Assembly: GCF_003610455.1 (NCBI RefSeq)
Contig: NZ_RAQK01000001.1
Location: 1,612,001-1,676,000 of the forward strand
Origin: Sulfitobacter guttiformis
GTDB taxonomy: Bacteria > Pseudomonadota > Alphaproteobacteria > Rhodobacterales > Rhodobacteraceae
DNA: 64,000 nucleotides
Direction of reading: 5' to 3'
The notes below the pieces were generated by a model that ran no database searches, was not told the DNA's origin, and saw nothing but the letters and a program-made list of their open reading frames with translations. Of the stretch, positions 1-8,518 are shown piece by piece; the stretch's first letter is position 1, and every line of letters starts with the position of its first letter. The position numbers and the translations under genes are program-made.

Positions 1-353
1 ATATGAACCGCCGCCTCAAGGCGCTCGTCGAGCGCGCCATAATTGGGACCAACAGCGGCCTTCACCGGCGAGATCATATCACCGATCACATATTCCGGCG
101 CATCGTGCAGCAGCGCAGCCAGCCGCCATTTTGCAGGTGCATTGGGCACGATACGGCCAAAAATGGTTTCAACCAAAATCGAATGTTCAGCCACGGAATA
201 TGCAAAATCCCCCTTGGTCTGCCCATTCCATCGCGCCACAAATGCAAGGCCGTGCGCAATGTCCTCTATCTCTATGTCGACGGGCGTAGGATCAAGAAGA
301 TCGAGCCTGCGACCCGATAACATGCGCTGCCATGCGCGGGGTTGGTGCGCCAT
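1..353 (-). CDS. HD-domain hydrolase, N-terminal part (cut by window edge)
   Basis: The first about 117 residues of a metal-dependent HD-superfamily phosphohydrolase lie on the minus strand, and the rest runs off the left edge. The reading frame shows VAEHS near residue 53, LLHDAPEY near residue 77 and GDMISPVK soon after. The histidine and the paired His-Asp fit the metal ligands of YfbR-like or predicted HD hydrolases. The ATG at 353 has a GAGG five bases upstream. A second in-frame ATG at 368 has no such site, so 353 is preferred. Substrate is unknown; nucleotide monophosphates are typical for related families. The plus-strand open frames over the same bases are shadows. Confidence 0.8.
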   Translation of the reverse strand, partial: MAHQPRAWQRMLSGRRLDLLDPTPVDIEIEDIAHGLAFVARWNGQTKGDFAYSVAEHSILVETIFGRIVPNAPAKWRLAALLHDAPEYVIGDMISPVKAAVGPNYGALDERLEAAVH

Positions 354-452
354 CTTTGCCTCTTTCATTCGCCACTTCGGGTTTTGTTCCCAAAATAAAC
401 ATTGGAACGCAATGCGCTCTGTTGCGGTTGATGCTGCAACAAGGAGATGAAG

Positions 453-758
453 ATGAAAACCACATTCACAGCATTTGCAGCGATTATCGCCATGACGACT
501 ACCGCCGCAGCGCAAGACGTTTGTATGAATGCCGCTGAGTTGCAATCCTCTCTTATAGACTGGTACGGGGAAAGTCCTGTTTCGGGACCTTCACGCGATA
601 ACACGCGTCTGTGGGTGTCTGATGCAAGCGGGTCGTGGACCCTGGTTCGTACTCTTTCTGACGGAAATGCTTGTGTAGAAGCGCAGGGCGGTAACTGGTC
701 AGCTGGGATGGATCCCGAAGAAATGCTCGCCTCTATTCAGGCGCGCACCGACGGCTGA
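453..758 (+). CDS. Small secreted protein of unknown function
   Basis: The 101-residue product starts with a clear signal peptide (MKTTFTAFAAIIAMTTTAAA, then QD). The mature part is about 80 residues and holds two cysteines. A short motif near TRLWVSDASGSWTLV resembles small periplasmic proteins common in Rhodobacteraceae. AAGGAG at 441-446 sits six bases before the ATG at 453, which makes 453 a better start than the abutting ATG at 447. It stands alone between the divergent HD-hydrolase gene and ahcY. I do not recognise a named family. Confidence 0.7.
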   Translation: MKTTFTAFAAIIAMTTTAAAQDVCMNAAELQSSLIDWYGESPVSGPSRDNTRLWVSDASGSWTLVRTLSDGNACVEAQGGNWSAGMDPEEMLASIQARTDG

Positions 759-793
759 GGCAATTCGCCCCTGTAACCAACAAACGCCGCAGA

Positions 794-822
794 TTGCGAA
801 AACCCGACCTTGGTGCTATGCG
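794..822 (+). promoter_or_regulatory. Candidate sigma-70-type promoter of ahcY
   Basis: TTGCGA (794-799) and TATGCG (817-822) are separated by 17 bases and lie just upstream of the ahcY leader. The match to the consensus is moderate. The stretch also overlaps a 17-base motif that recurs in a spacer at 13722-13738, so part of it may be older repeat sequence. Confidence 0.3.
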
Positions 823-847
823 CGCTCCAACAGATACGAAGGAGCGC
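822..847 (+). promoter_or_regulatory. Inverted repeat enclosing the ahcY ribosome binding site
   Basis: GCGCTCC (822-828) is exactly complementary to GGAGCGC (841-847), giving a seven-base-pair stem with a 12-base loop. The 3' arm contains the GGAG of the ahcY ribosome binding site, so folding would hide it. This geometry is what a translational switch would use. A link to S-adenosylhomocysteine or S-adenosylmethionine is inference; I could not match a known riboswitch consensus. Confidence 0.45.
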
Positions 848-851
848 CACA

Positions 852-2240
852 ATGGCCAATGACTATATCGTAAAAGACATCGACCTTGCAGCGTATGGCC
901 GTAAGGAACTGGATATCGCAGAAACGGAAATGCCCGGCCTGATGGCGTTGCGCAGCGAATATGGCGCTGAAAAGCCGTTGAAGGGGGCACGGATTGTTGG
1001 ATCGCTTCACATGACGATCCAGACCGCCGTCCTTATCGAAACGCTAGTAGAGCTTGGCGCCGATGTTCGCTGGGCTTCTTGCAACATCTTCTCCACGCAA
1101 GATCACGCCGCCGCAGCAATTGCTGCGGGTGGCACTCCTGTATTTGCTATCAAAGGTCAGTCGCTCGAAGAGCATTGGGACTATCTCGATAAATCTTTCA
1201 TGTTCCCCGAAGGTCCGAACCTCATTCTGGATGATGGTGGCGACGCAACGCTCTACATCCTTCTGGGCGCACGAGCCGAGGCTGGCGAGGAGATCATCCC
1301 TGTTCCCACCTCCGACGAGGAGGTTGTGATCAAAGCTCAGATCAAAAAACGTATGGAAGCGACACCCGGCTGGTTTACCAAAATGCGTGATCAGATTGTC
1401 GGTGTATCTGAGGAGACCACTACTGGCGTTCACCGCCTGTATGATCTTTTCAAACAGGGACAGCTGCCGTTCCCCGCGATCAACGTGAATGATTCCGTAA
1501 CCAAGTCAAAGTTCGATAATAAATACGGCTGCAAAGAGAGCCTGGTGGACGGTATTCGCCGCGCCACAGATACGATGATGGCGGGTAAGGTCGCGGTCGT
1601 TCTAGGCTATGGTGATGTGGGCAAAGGCTCTGCCGCGTCCCTTCAGGGGGCTGGTGCGCGCGTCAAGGTAACCGAAGTCGATCCTATTTGCGCGCTTCAG
1701 GCAGCTATGGACGGATTCGAGGTTGTTTTGCTGGAAGATGTTGTCGGTACTGCGGATATCTTTATCACGACAACCGGAAACAAGGATGTGATCCGGATCG
1801 AGCACATGCGCGAGATGAAGGATATGGCTATTGTCGGCAACATCGGCCATTTCGATAATGAAATTCAGGTCGCAGCCCTCAAGAACCATAAATGGACGAA
1901 CATCAAAGAACAGGTGGATATGATCGAGATGCCATCCGGCAGCCGCCTGATCTTGCTCTCCGAGGGCCGCTTGCTGAACCTCGGTAATGCTACCGGTCAC
2001 CCGTCGTTTGTGATGTCCGCATCCTTCACCAATCAAGTGTTGGCGCAGATGGAACTTTGGCTGCGCGGCGAACAGTACAAGAACGAGGTGTATATCCTGC
2101 CGAAGCATCTGGATGAAAAAGTTGCGCGCCTGCATCTCGACCGTATCGGTGTAAAGCTCAGCAAGCTCAACTCCGAGCAGGCCGCCTATATTGGTGTGCC
2201 GCCTGAAGGCCCATTCAAGCCCGAGCATTACCGCTATTAA
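852..2240 (+). CDS. ahcY: Adenosylhomocysteinase
   Basis: This enzyme splits S-adenosylhomocysteine to adenosine and homocysteine in the cytosol, which relieves product inhibition of methyltransferases and returns homocysteine to the methionine cycle. The 462-residue product is the normal length. It carries the Rossmann motif [10 protein letters not shown] near residue 250, the substrate-domain stretch [14 protein letters not shown], and the conserved C-terminal KPEHYRY that closes the NAD site. The ATG at 852 follows AAGGAG; the longer upstream reading frame (from 810) has no matching conserved residues. The next gene starts only seven bases after its stop, so the two are probably cotranscribed. 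The leader holds a ribosome-site-sequestering inverted repeat. Confidence 0.97.
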   Translation: MANDYIVKDIDLAAYGRKELDIAETEMPGLMALRSEYGAEKPLKGARIVGSLHMTIQTAVLIETLVELGADVRWASCNIFSTQDHAAAAIAAGGTPVFAIKGQSLEEHWDYLDKSFMFPEGPNLILDDGGDATLYILLGARAEAGEEIIPVPTSDEEVVIKAQIKKRMEATPGWFTKMRDQIVGVSEETTTGVHRLYDLFKQGQLPFPAINVNDSVTKSKFDNKYGCKESLVDGIRRATDTMMAGKVAVVLGYGDVGKGSAASLQGAGARVKVTEVDPICALQAAMDGFEVVLLEDVVGTADIFITTTGNKDVIRIEHMREMKDMAIVGNIGHFDNEIQVAALKNHKWTNIKEQVDMIEMPSGSRLILLSEGRLLNLGNATGHPSFVMSASFTNQVLAQMELWLRGEQYKNEVYILPKHLDEKVARLHLDRIGVKLSKLNSEQAAYIGVPPEGPFKPEHYRY

Positions 2241-2246
2241 GCGCGA

Positions 2247-2987
2247 ATGAGCGAGCAAGATAAATATAAGCGCCGTCCGGTTTTCCACTGGGCGGCGCTG
2301 CTGCTTTTTATCCTTATCGGTGCAGGTTTTGGTACGTGGCAAGTGATGGTACATCCTGATACGCCGTTGTCACCAGAATGGAACCCGGTACAGCCTTTGG
2401 TCGTAAGTGATCCGGTAACATCATTGACCCGGTGGAAATTGAGAAGGGCGCTGGGCGATGATGCGGTGTGTCTTGCAGCGCTCGCGACAGGCGCACAGGC
2501 CGTGGTGAAGCCGGACTTCACCGAGAGTGAGCAATGCTTTATCGCGCCGCAGGTTACCTTAAGCGGCGTTGCGGGTGCCCTGGTTGCCCCAGTGAACACC
2601 CGCTGCCAGACAGCGCTCAGGCTGGCCATGTGGACGCAGCACGACCTTCAACCCGCCGCACGGGAGCTATTTGATCAAAGCCTTAAACAAATTGAACATT
2701 TTTCAAGCTATTCGTGCCGTCCGATAAGAACACCATTAGGTGGATCAGGTAGGATAAGCACCCACTCCACAGCAAACTCAATCGATATTAGTGGCTTTGT
2801 TCTCGCAGATGGGACCCGCCTTATTTTGTTGAGCGACTGGGAAGGCGCAGAGGTTAAAAGCAGCTTTCTCAGGCGTGCAAATATTACTGCCTGCAAATGG
2901 TTTCGCGTTACACTGGGTCCTGAGTATAACAATTTGCATGCTGATCACTTCCATCTCCAGCACACAGGTTTTGGCCTTTGCCGATGA
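2247..2987 (+). CDS. Extensin-family protein (D-Ala-D-Ala carboxypeptidase-like)
   Basis: The 246-residue product has a short cytosolic N-terminus, one membrane segment at about residues 14-32 and a periplasmic extensin-like C-terminal domain. Motifs STHSTANSIDISGF and LHADHFHLQ supply the histidines and aspartate that the family shares with zinc-dependent D-Ala-D-Ala carboxypeptidases. The name comes from plant extensins, but in proteobacteria a role at peptidoglycan is the usual inference. Four or more cysteines in the outer part suggest disulphides. It follows ahcY by six bases, which suggests one transcript but no obvious shared pathway. Confidence 0.85.
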   Translation: MSEQDKYKRRPVFHWAALLLFILIGAGFGTWQVMVHPDTPLSPEWNPVQPLVVSDPVTSLTRWKLRRALGDDAVCLAALATGAQAVVKPDFTESEQCFIAPQVTLSGVAGALVAPVNTRCQTALRLAMWTQHDLQPAARELFDQSLKQIEHFSSYSCRPIRTPLGGSGRISTHSTANSIDISGFVLADGTRLILLSDWEGAEVKSSFLRRANITACKWFRVTLGPEYNNLHADHFHLQHTGFGLCR

Positions 2988-3101
2988 AATCGGGGGGAAA
3001 TAAGCCTGAAAAATCCCTTTTGCCCACCAAGTGTTTCAGTCTAGGGTTTTTAGGAGCGTCAGCAGTAAAGCTGACTTGGTCCAAAAAAAGGGGAGTATTT
3101 T

Positions 3102-3443
3102 ATGGGCAAGCGGGATGAATGGATCGCGAAATACGCGGAAGATCTCAAAGGTAAATGCGGTGTAGAGCCTGACATGGCGTTGCTGACAAAAGTCACGATC
3201 GGTTGCGGTCCGTCAATTTATAATGCAGATGCGTCTACTGTTGCCGGAAGTCAGCCAGCAGAGTTGGAGACCGTAAAAAACAACTTCCTCGTCAAAAAGC
3301 TGGGGCTGCCGGACGGTCCCGACCTGATGGAAGCGATCAACAAAGTAATTGAGACATATGGTAAGTCCGAGCGCAACAAATACCGCGCAGTAATCTACTA
3401 TATGCTGACAAAGCATTTTGGCAAAGAAGCCGTCTATAACTAA
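3102..3443 (+). CDS. DUF2853 family protein
   Basis: The 113-residue soluble protein matches the DUF2853 family over its whole length, with a conserved N-terminus (KRDEWIAKYAEDLK) and C-terminus (YRAVIYYMLTKHFGKE). The function of the family is not known. GGGGAG lies eight bases before the ATG. The leader contains a six-base-pair hairpin (GTCAGC at 3058-3063, GCTGAC at 3070-3075). A strong terminator follows 30 bases after the stop, so the gene appears to be monocistronic. Confidence 0.88.
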   Translation: MGKRDEWIAKYAEDLKGKCGVEPDMALLTKVTIGCGPSIYNADASTVAGSQPAELETVKNNFLVKKLGLPDGPDLMEAINKVIETYGKSERNKYRAVIYYMLTKHFGKEAVYN

Positions 3444-3472
3444 ACCTGACACAGGTCTCGGTACAGGAAACT

Positions 3473-3503
3473 CCCGCTTGGTTAAGCGGGTGTTTCTTTT
3501 TTG
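3473..3503 (+). terminator. Rho-independent terminator of the DUF2853 gene
   Basis: CCCGCTT (3473-3479) pairs with AAGCGGG (3484-3490) across a four-base loop, followed by TGTTTCTTTTTT. It lies 30 bases after the DUF2853 stop. Confidence 0.85.
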
Positions 3504-3560
3504 AGTTGGATTTAACCCACTGCTTTCTTGCGAAAATTATCAGGGCGTTATATTCCATCT

Positions 3561-3663
3561 TCAACGGCCAGTACGGCCAGAACATATTTCGAATACGTGT
3601 GCCGGGGTTAAGGGAGCGCACGGGGTGAGAAAGGGTTCTGGCGGGGTGCCGGAACCCTTTTTT
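3561..3663 (+). ncRNA. Candidate small RNA ending at an orphan terminator
   Basis: After the DUF2853 terminator a second promoter-terminator pair appears with no reading frame between. TATATT at 3549-3554 is a good -10. TTGCGA (3528-3533) or TTCTTG (3525-3530) could be the -35, with spacers of 15 or 18 bases. The transcript would be about 100 bases. It holds a stem (CGTGTGC pairing with GCGCACG with one wobble) and ends in a strong hairpin with six U. The alternative is that the hairpin only serves the convergent EVE-domain gene. Confidence 0.3.
3633..3663 (+). terminator. Strong intrinsic terminator, possibly bidirectional
   Basis: GGGTTCTGGC (3633-3642) pairs with GCCGGAACCC (3648-3657) over ten positions with one wobble and a five-base loop, followed by TTTTTT on the plus strand. 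Read from the minus strand it lies about 20 bases after the EVE-domain gene stop and is followed by TTTCTC, so it can also end that operon. Confidence 0.8.
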
Positions 3664-3678
3664 CATGCACGGTCTCGC

Positions 3679-4098
3679 TTAGGGCTCGGTCTTTCCGAGA
3701 GCACAGACAATTTTCCATTCGGCTTCCGTTACCGGCTGTACTGACAGCCGGGAGCTACGCACCAGCGCCATGTCGGATAGTCGATCTTCCGCCTTGACCG
3801 CCTCGAGCGTGACGGGAAGTACGAAGGGTCGCACGGCGCGGATGTCCACACATTCCCATCGCTGATCATCCGTGCTGCTGTCAGCGTGGGCCGACGTACA
3901 AACCTCCACGATACCGACGACCGCTTTTTCCTTTTGGGAATGATAGAAAAAGCCCAGATCGCCCACGGCCATCTCACGCATGAAATTTCTAGCCTGATAA
4001 TTACGCACGCCGTCCCATTCTTCACCGGCATTGCCTTTGGCCACCTGATCGTCCCAGCCCCAAACAGAGGGCTCGGACTTAAAGAGCCAGTACCGCAT
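3679..4098 (-). CDS. EVE-domain protein (thymocyte nuclear protein 1-like)
   Basis: The 139-residue product begins MRYWLFKSEP and continues with WDGVRNYQARNFMREM and FFYHS, the hallmark motifs of the EVE domain. EVE domains belong to the PUA-like fold and are thought to bind modified bases in RNA or DNA. The start at 4098 shares one base with the stop of the upstream YciI gene (TGATG), so translation is coupled. An ATG 21 bases further upstream is rejected because conservation begins at MRYW. It is the last gene of the run tsaD-gpsA-YciI-EVE. Confidence 0.88.
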   Translation of the reverse strand: MRYWLFKSEPSVWGWDDQVAKGNAGEEWDGVRNYQARNFMREMAVGDLGFFYHSQKEKAVVGIVEVCTSAHADSSTDDQRWECVDIRAVRPFVLPVTLEAVKAEDRLSDMALVRSSRLSVQPVTEAEWKIVCALGKTEP

Positions 4099-4370
4099 CA
4101 GCCGATTACCTTTTTCCACTCGGTCAAGGTGACAGCGCTGAAAAGCCCTGCTTTTGCATAGGGATCATTTGCTGCCCAAGCTTCGGCAGCTGCCATGTCA
4201 GGCACATCGAGCACAATCATCGAACCGCACATGCCACCCTCCGCGTCAATCAACGGGCCTGCCAGATGCACGTGATCGGTACTTTTCAAATATTCCACAT
4301 GCGCGGAACGGTTTTCCAATCGCACTTCCAGCGCGCCGGTTTTGTCATGGGCTATCAGGCATACAAGCAT
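4098..4370 (-). CDS. YciI family protein
   Basis: This 90-residue protein has the ferredoxin-like YciI fold, with the family pattern of a short N-terminal strand, an acidic middle (HLAGPLIDAEGGMCGSMIVLD) and the conserved NDPYAKAGLF. The active-site His-Asp pair of the family is plausible at H26/D76 but was not proven here. Members are small dimeric proteins of uncertain enzymatic role. The gene starts directly after gpsA and overlaps the EVE gene by one base. Confidence 0.85.
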   Translation of the reverse strand: MLVCLIAHDKTGALEVRLENRSAHVEYLKSTDHVHLAGPLIDAEGGMCGSMIVLDVPDMAAAEAWAANDPYAKAGLFSAVTLTEWKKVIG

Positions 4371-4371
4371 G

Positions 4372-5325
4372 TTATTCTTCTTTCAAAGGTCTGGTTAGGA
4401 GGCTGTGAACAGCCGCCTTCACATCTAACGATTTATCAAGTAGTCCGGCAACGGCCATCGTGATTGGCATATCAAGGCCAGCCTGTCTTGCGACTTGGGC
4501 CACCGCCTGCGCAGTCGCCGCGCCTTCGACTGTTGTACCGGCATCAAACACCTCTCCCCGTCCGAGGCTGAGCCCAAGGCGATAATTCCGCGATCCTTCA
4601 GAGGTGCAGGTTAGGGTGAGATCACCAAAGCCGGATAAGCCTGCAAGGGTGTCCGGATCCGCGCCACGATAGGCCGCCATCCGCTGCATTTCGGCGTAGC
4701 CGCGGGTCATCAATGCGGCACGAGCGCTCTCCCCCATGCCCGCACCCATTGCCGTGCCACAGGCAATCGCGACTACGTTCTTGAGTGCGCCGCCCAGTTC
4801 GGCCCCAACAGTATCCTTGGTCCTGTACAGGCGAAGCGCGGGAGTTGTGAGTTGCGCCTGCAAAGCCTTTGCAACCACTTCATCCGCCACCGCAAGCGTA
4901 AGTGCAGTGGGCAATCCGCGCGCGATATCGACGGCAAAGCTGGGGCCGGTCAAAATAGCAGCGTGAGCATCGGGCACTTCTTGGGCAATTATCTGAACTG
5001 GTCCCGCACCGGTACTCAGTTCGATCCCCTTACAGCAGGCGATCAACGATTTCCCAGCCAACATATAGGCGTGGGTTTTGATAAATCCGCGCAACTGTTG
5101 CATGGGCAGCGCAAGCAGGATCGTCTGCGCGGCAAGAGCCTGCGCCAGATCGCCCGTCACAGTCAAAGCATCGGGAAAACGACAATTCGGTAGCCGCGTT
5201 TTATTTTCGCGGTTGATTTGCATATCTGCGGGGTCACGGGCCCAGAGGGTGACCGGCCTCTGTCCCGAAAGGGCAATTGCAAGGGCCGTGCCGAATGCCC
5301 CGCCGCCCAGAACGGAAATGCTCAT
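4372..5325 (-). CDS. gpsA: NAD(P)-dependent glycerol-3-phosphate dehydrogenase
   Basis: GpsA reduces dihydroxyacetone phosphate to sn-glycerol 3-phosphate, the backbone for phospholipid synthesis, in the cytosol. The 317-residue product opens with the dinucleotide motif [12 protein letters not shown]. It carries the catalytic-lysine segment [13 protein letters not shown] near residue 185 and the C-terminal helical domain with [13 protein letters not shown]. The ATG at 5325 overlaps the tsaD stop by four bases (ATGA), so tsaD and gpsA are coupled. Twenty upstream in-frame residues lie inside tsaD and are not part of the protein. Confidence 0.96.
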   Translation of the reverse strand: MSISVLGGGAFGTALAIALSGQRPVTLWARDPADMQINRENKTRLPNCRFPDALTVTGDLAQALAAQTILLALPMQQLRGFIKTHAYMLAGKSLIACCKGIELSTGAGPVQIIAQEVPDAHAAILTGPSFAVDIARGLPTALTLAVADEVVAKALQAQLTTPALRLYRTKDTVGAELGGALKNVVAIACGTAMGAGMGESARAALMTRGYAEMQRMAAYRGADPDTLAGLSGFGDLTLTCTSEGSRNYRLGLSLGRGEVFDAGTTVEGAATAQAVAQVARQAGLDMPITMAVAGLLDKSLDVKAAVHSLLTRPLKEE

Positions 5326-6407
5326 GCTTTTGCCCCTTTTTTGCCGCTCCCTAGCATTGCGGGGGCGGTTTGATCCAACGGCCAACGTGGGCGCGCGGAC
5401 AACGCCATTCCATCAGGGTTGCGGGTTCCCATCTGCTCAAGCGCGGCATACGCGATCATCGCGGCATTATCTGTGCACAATGCAAGCGGTGGTGCGATGA
5501 AGGCGGCGCCGAATTCTGCCGCAATGGATTGTATTGCGCTGCGTATTGCCATGTTTGAGGCGACGCCGCCTGCAACGCAAATCGCCGGGGTGCTGGTGAG
5601 GGGGGTATAAATCGCCATGGCGCGACGGGTTTTTTCGGACAGGACGTCAACCACCGCCGCCTGAAATCCTGCTGCAAGGTCGGCCTGATCCTGTGATTTC
5701 AGTTTTGCCTCCACTAACAGGCTGTCGCGTTGACGCAGCACAGCGGTTTTTAAACCTGAAAACGACATATCACATCCGGCACGGTCCAAAAGGGGTCGGG
5801 GCAGTTTGAACCTGCTTGCATCGCCGTTGAAAGCACATGCCTCGATTGCCGGCCCTCCCGGCTGGGGGAGTGCGATGAGGCGCGCTACCTTGTCAAAGGC
5901 CTCGCCAGGGGCATCATCAATGGTGCCACCAAGGCGCTTAAATTCATCCGGTCCCGACACGATCAGAAACTGGCAGTGCCCTCCCGACACCAAAAGCATC
6001 AGATAGGGAAAAGCCACACCATGGGTCAACCGTGGCGTGAGCGCATGACCGGCAAGGTGGTTGACGCCATAGAGCGGCAGATCCCGCGCGAGCGCGATCC
6101 CCTTGGCGCACATAACGCCAGAGACAACACCGCCAATTAGACCCGGTCCCGCAGTGACCGCAACGGCATCGATATCTTCCAATCCCACACCGGCCTTATC
6201 CAGCGCCTGAACTACGCAAAGATCAAGCTTTTCAGCATGCGCGCGCGCTGCAATTTCAGGTACAACACCGCCGAAGTTCGCGTGCAGAGCGGTTTGGCCC
6301 ATCACCACCGACGACATTACATCGGCGCTGCCTGCATGTCCGCGCAGAACTGCCGCGGCCGTATCATCACAGCTACTCTCGATTCCGAGGATGGTAAGGG
6401 AGGACAT
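5322..6407 (-). CDS. tsaD: tRNA N6-adenosine threonylcarbamoyltransferase
   Basis: TsaD transfers threonylcarbamoyl to A37 of ANN-decoding tRNAs, together with TsaB, TsaE and TsaC elsewhere. The 361-residue product starts [20 protein letters not shown], shows the iron-binding [12 protein letters not shown] motif and the ASKHA-fold nucleotide motif LVSGGHCQ, and has the usual length. The reading frame stays open about 390 bases upstream, but that part overlaps hemD on the other strand and has no TsaD similarity. The ATG at 6407 is therefore used. It is divergent from hemD with an 87-base gap. Confidence 0.95.
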   Translation of the reverse strand: MSSLTILGIESSCDDTAAAVLRGHAGSADVMSSVVMGQTALHANFGGVVPEIAARAHAEKLDLCVVQALDKAGVGLEDIDAVAVTAGPGLIGGVVSGVMCAKGIALARDLPLYGVNHLAGHALTPRLTHGVAFPYLMLLVSGGHCQFLIVSGPDEFKRLGGTIDDAPGEAFDKVARLIALPQPGGPAIEACAFNGDASRFKLPRPLLDRAGCDMSFSGLKTAVLRQRDSLLVEAKLKSQDQADLAAGFQAAVVDVLSEKTRRAMAIYTPLTSTPAICVAGGVASNMAIRSAIQSIAAEFGAAFIAPPLALCTDNAAMIAYAALEQMGTRNPDGMALSARPRWPLDQTAPAMLGSGKKGAKA

Positions 6408-6494
6408 AAGCAGGGTAGTTTCCATTGCAACGCGGGTCTGCTGCAGGTAACACTTAGCCGTCCGGCAAACAATCCTGAGAGCGTTACACCGTCC

Positions 6495-7196
6495 ATGGCA
6501 GTGCCCACCCTTTTGCTGACGCGGCCAAGCGGGGGATCGCATGGATTTGCAGCCGCTCTTGATCCGTCCGCACTGGCGCGGGTGCGGTTGCTGGTGGCAC
6601 CACTTATGGAAATTACCGGAACGTTGGCAGCACTTGCGCCCCATGACGTCCAGGCTGCCATATTCACCTCTGCAAATGGTGTGGACTATGCGCCTGATGG
6701 CCGGGGGCGTCCGGCATTTTGTGTGGGGACCGTTACAACAGCCGAAGCCAAGCGCCGTGGATGGGATGCACAGCTGTCTGGCAAAAATGCGCATGAGTTA
6801 ATTGCACGGCTGCGCGAGATGCGGCCAGTGATGCCTTTGGTGCATCTGGGCGGCGCCCATACAATCGGGGATATTGCCGAAACCCTCACAGCCGAGGGGA
6901 TCACCACGAGACATATCGCGATCTACCAACAAACCTTGCTACCTCTGGATCCTGAGGCCATGGAGGCGCTTAAAGCACCTTGTATTGTGCCGGTATTTTC
7001 ACTGCGAAGCGCCGCGCAATTGTCTTCTCAGGCCCAAGGTTTGCTTGAACATGCCCACATAATCGCGCTCAGCGATTCTGTCGCGTGCCCTTTTCACAAT
7101 GAAAAAACTGCACAATGCCTTATATTACAATCACCGCAGGCGATATATATGCGTAAAGCGGTGGAAAACCTGTGCTGGAACCTCAGCCTGCCTTGA
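6495..7196 (+). CDS. hemD: Uroporphyrinogen-III synthase
   Basis: HemD closes hydroxymethylbilane to uroporphyrinogen III, the branch precursor of heme, siroheme, cobalamin and bacteriochlorophyll. The 233-residue product shows the low but typical conservation of the family: an N-terminal LLLTRP, then FTSANGV, and a C-terminal LSDSVACPF region. The identification is strengthened by the two genes that follow (Mic60-like and HemY-like), an arrangement known in alphaproteobacteria. The ATG at 6495 is the start used; longer versions run into tsaD. The stop is followed by an unusual run of G residues. Confidence 0.85.
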   Translation: MAVPTLLLTRPSGGSHGFAAALDPSALARVRLLVAPLMEITGTLAALAPHDVQAAIFTSANGVDYAPDGRGRPAFCVGTVTTAEAKRRGWDAQLSGKNAHELIARLREMRPVMPLVHLGGAHTIGDIAETLTAEGITTRHIAIYQQTLLPLDPEAMEALKAPCIVPVFSLRSAAQLSSQAQGLLEHAHIIALSDSVACPFHNEKTAQCLILQSPQAIYMRKAVENLCWNLSLP

Positions 7197-7269
7197 GGGG
7201 GGGGAGGATGCGCGCTAGGCTTTATAAAAGTCCGAATTCTGCGGGCATGAATCGAAAAAGGTGTTTGTC

Positions 7270-8508
7270 GTGGCGTCATCCAAGAAAACCGGACCTTCCA
7301 GCAGAAAATCTGTGAAGAACAAGGCAGAAGAAACAAAAATCGAGGATGCGGTTATTGTTGAGGCGGAAGTCTCAAAGCAGGCGCCTCTGGATACAAAGCC
7401 GGACGTCACCGGGGACCCTGCCACGGAGGCTGAAGATGTTGAGGTCGTCGAGCCTTCAGAGACGCATACTGAAGACGAGAAAACAGACGAGACAAAGCCC
7501 GAAGATATTCTGGCCGAAGAGCCGGAAGCCACACCGCGGAATGAGCACGAGGCGGTTCATCCGGCACCAGTTGTGGCCCGTCCGCCCGAGCAAAAGAGCA
7601 TTTTCCTGCCGCTAGTTTTAGGCGGCATCGTTGCCGGCGTTGTTGGCTTTATGGCGTCTGAATTCGATGCGTTTGGCAAGGATGATGCCGCAATCACAAA
7701 TAAACTGCGCAGCGATCTGAGCAGCCAGCAAGAGCGGATTGCCGCGCTGGAGAGTGCCGAGCCCCCCACTACCTCGATGGCCAGCGTTGATCTGACACCC
7801 ATCGAGACGCAACTTAGTGACATTGAAGGCCGCTTGCTTGCCCTTGAGGAGCGCCCAGCTGTCGCGCCTTCCCAAGTTGGTGATACGGGTGCAGCGGAGG
7901 TTTATGCCGCCGAGCTTGAAGCGCTCAAGCAAGCCGCCGAAACCCAGCGCGGCGAGATTGCAGCGTTGTTAAGTAACGCTAAAACGGTGGAGCAAGCCAC
8001 AGCTGATGCCGCCAGAATAGCAAGTGGTCAGACGGCAATTGCCAGCATTTTGTCGGCTATTGATGCGGGTCAACCTTTCGCGGATGCCGTTGCGACACTG
8101 AGCGCACTCGATATTGGCGAAATCGATCCTGCGCTTACAGCCAATGCAGACAGCGGTGTTGCCACACTAAGCGCACTGCAAAGCGAATTTCCTGATCAGG
8201 CGCGCACAGCATTGGCGGCAGCGCGCGCCAGTGGTGGCGAAGAAGGACAGCAAGGGATTGGCAGTTTCCTCAAACGCTCGCTCGGGGCACGCTCTGTCGT
8301 TCCGCGCGAGGGGAATGATCCCGACGCGGTGCTATCCCGTGCTGAAGCTGCGATAAAAACCGGTGATCTGGCGGTTACCCTGACTGAACTCGATGCCCTG
8401 CCCGAAGAAGCACAAGCCGCGATTGAAGGCTGGCGTACAGCGGCTGACGCCCGCCTTGCAACGCGCACTGCGGCAGATGCTTTGGCAAAACGCCTAACGG
8501 CAGACTAA
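7270..8508 (+). CDS. Mic60/mitofilin-like inner-membrane protein
   Basis: The roughly 412-residue product has an acidic, low-complexity cytosolic N-terminus of about 105 residues. One membrane helix (FLPLVLGGIVAGVVGFMASE) follows, then a periplasmic coiled coil and a C-terminal mitofilin-like domain with IGSFLKRSLGARS and LDALPEEAQAAI. This architecture and the position between hemD and hemY are those of the alphaproteobacterial Mic60 homologue. That protein shapes intracytoplasmic membranes and tethers inner to outer membrane in related purple bacteria. GTG at 7270 (VASSKK) with AAGG upstream is the chosen start; GTG at 7261 is an alternative three codons longer. The gene lies 10 bases before the HemY-like gene. 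Confidence 0.85.
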   Translation: MASSKKTGPSSRKSVKNKAEETKIEDAVIVEAEVSKQAPLDTKPDVTGDPATEAEDVEVVEPSETHTEDEKTDETKPEDILAEEPEATPRNEHEAVHPAPVVARPPEQKSIFLPLVLGGIVAGVVGFMASEFDAFGKDDAAITNKLRSDLSSQQERIAALESAEPPTTSMASVDLTPIETQLSDIEGRLLALEERPAVAPSQVGDTGAAEVYAAELEALKQAAETQRGEIAALLSNAKTVEQATADAARIASGQTAIASILSAIDAGQPFADAVATLSALDIGEIDPALTANADSGVATLSALQSEFPDQARTALAAARASGGEEGQQGIGSFLKRSLGARSVVPREGNDPDAVLSRAEAAIKTGDLAVTLTELDALPEEAQAAIEGWRTAADARLATRTAADALAKRLTAD

Positions 8509-8518
8509 GGAAAACAAT

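Noticed and set aside
3..450. Plus-strand frames at the left edge
   Set aside because: They are antisense shadows of the HD-domain hydrolase, whose minus-strand translation has clear motifs.
759..851. Known SAH or SAM/SAH riboswitch before ahcY
   Set aside because: The inverted repeat is real, but the conserved core bases of those riboswitches as I remember them were not present. Kept only as an unnamed structured leader.
6408..6794. N-terminal extension of tsaD
   Set aside because: The extension overlaps hemD on the other strand and has no similarity to TsaD, which starts at the [10 protein letters not shown] element.
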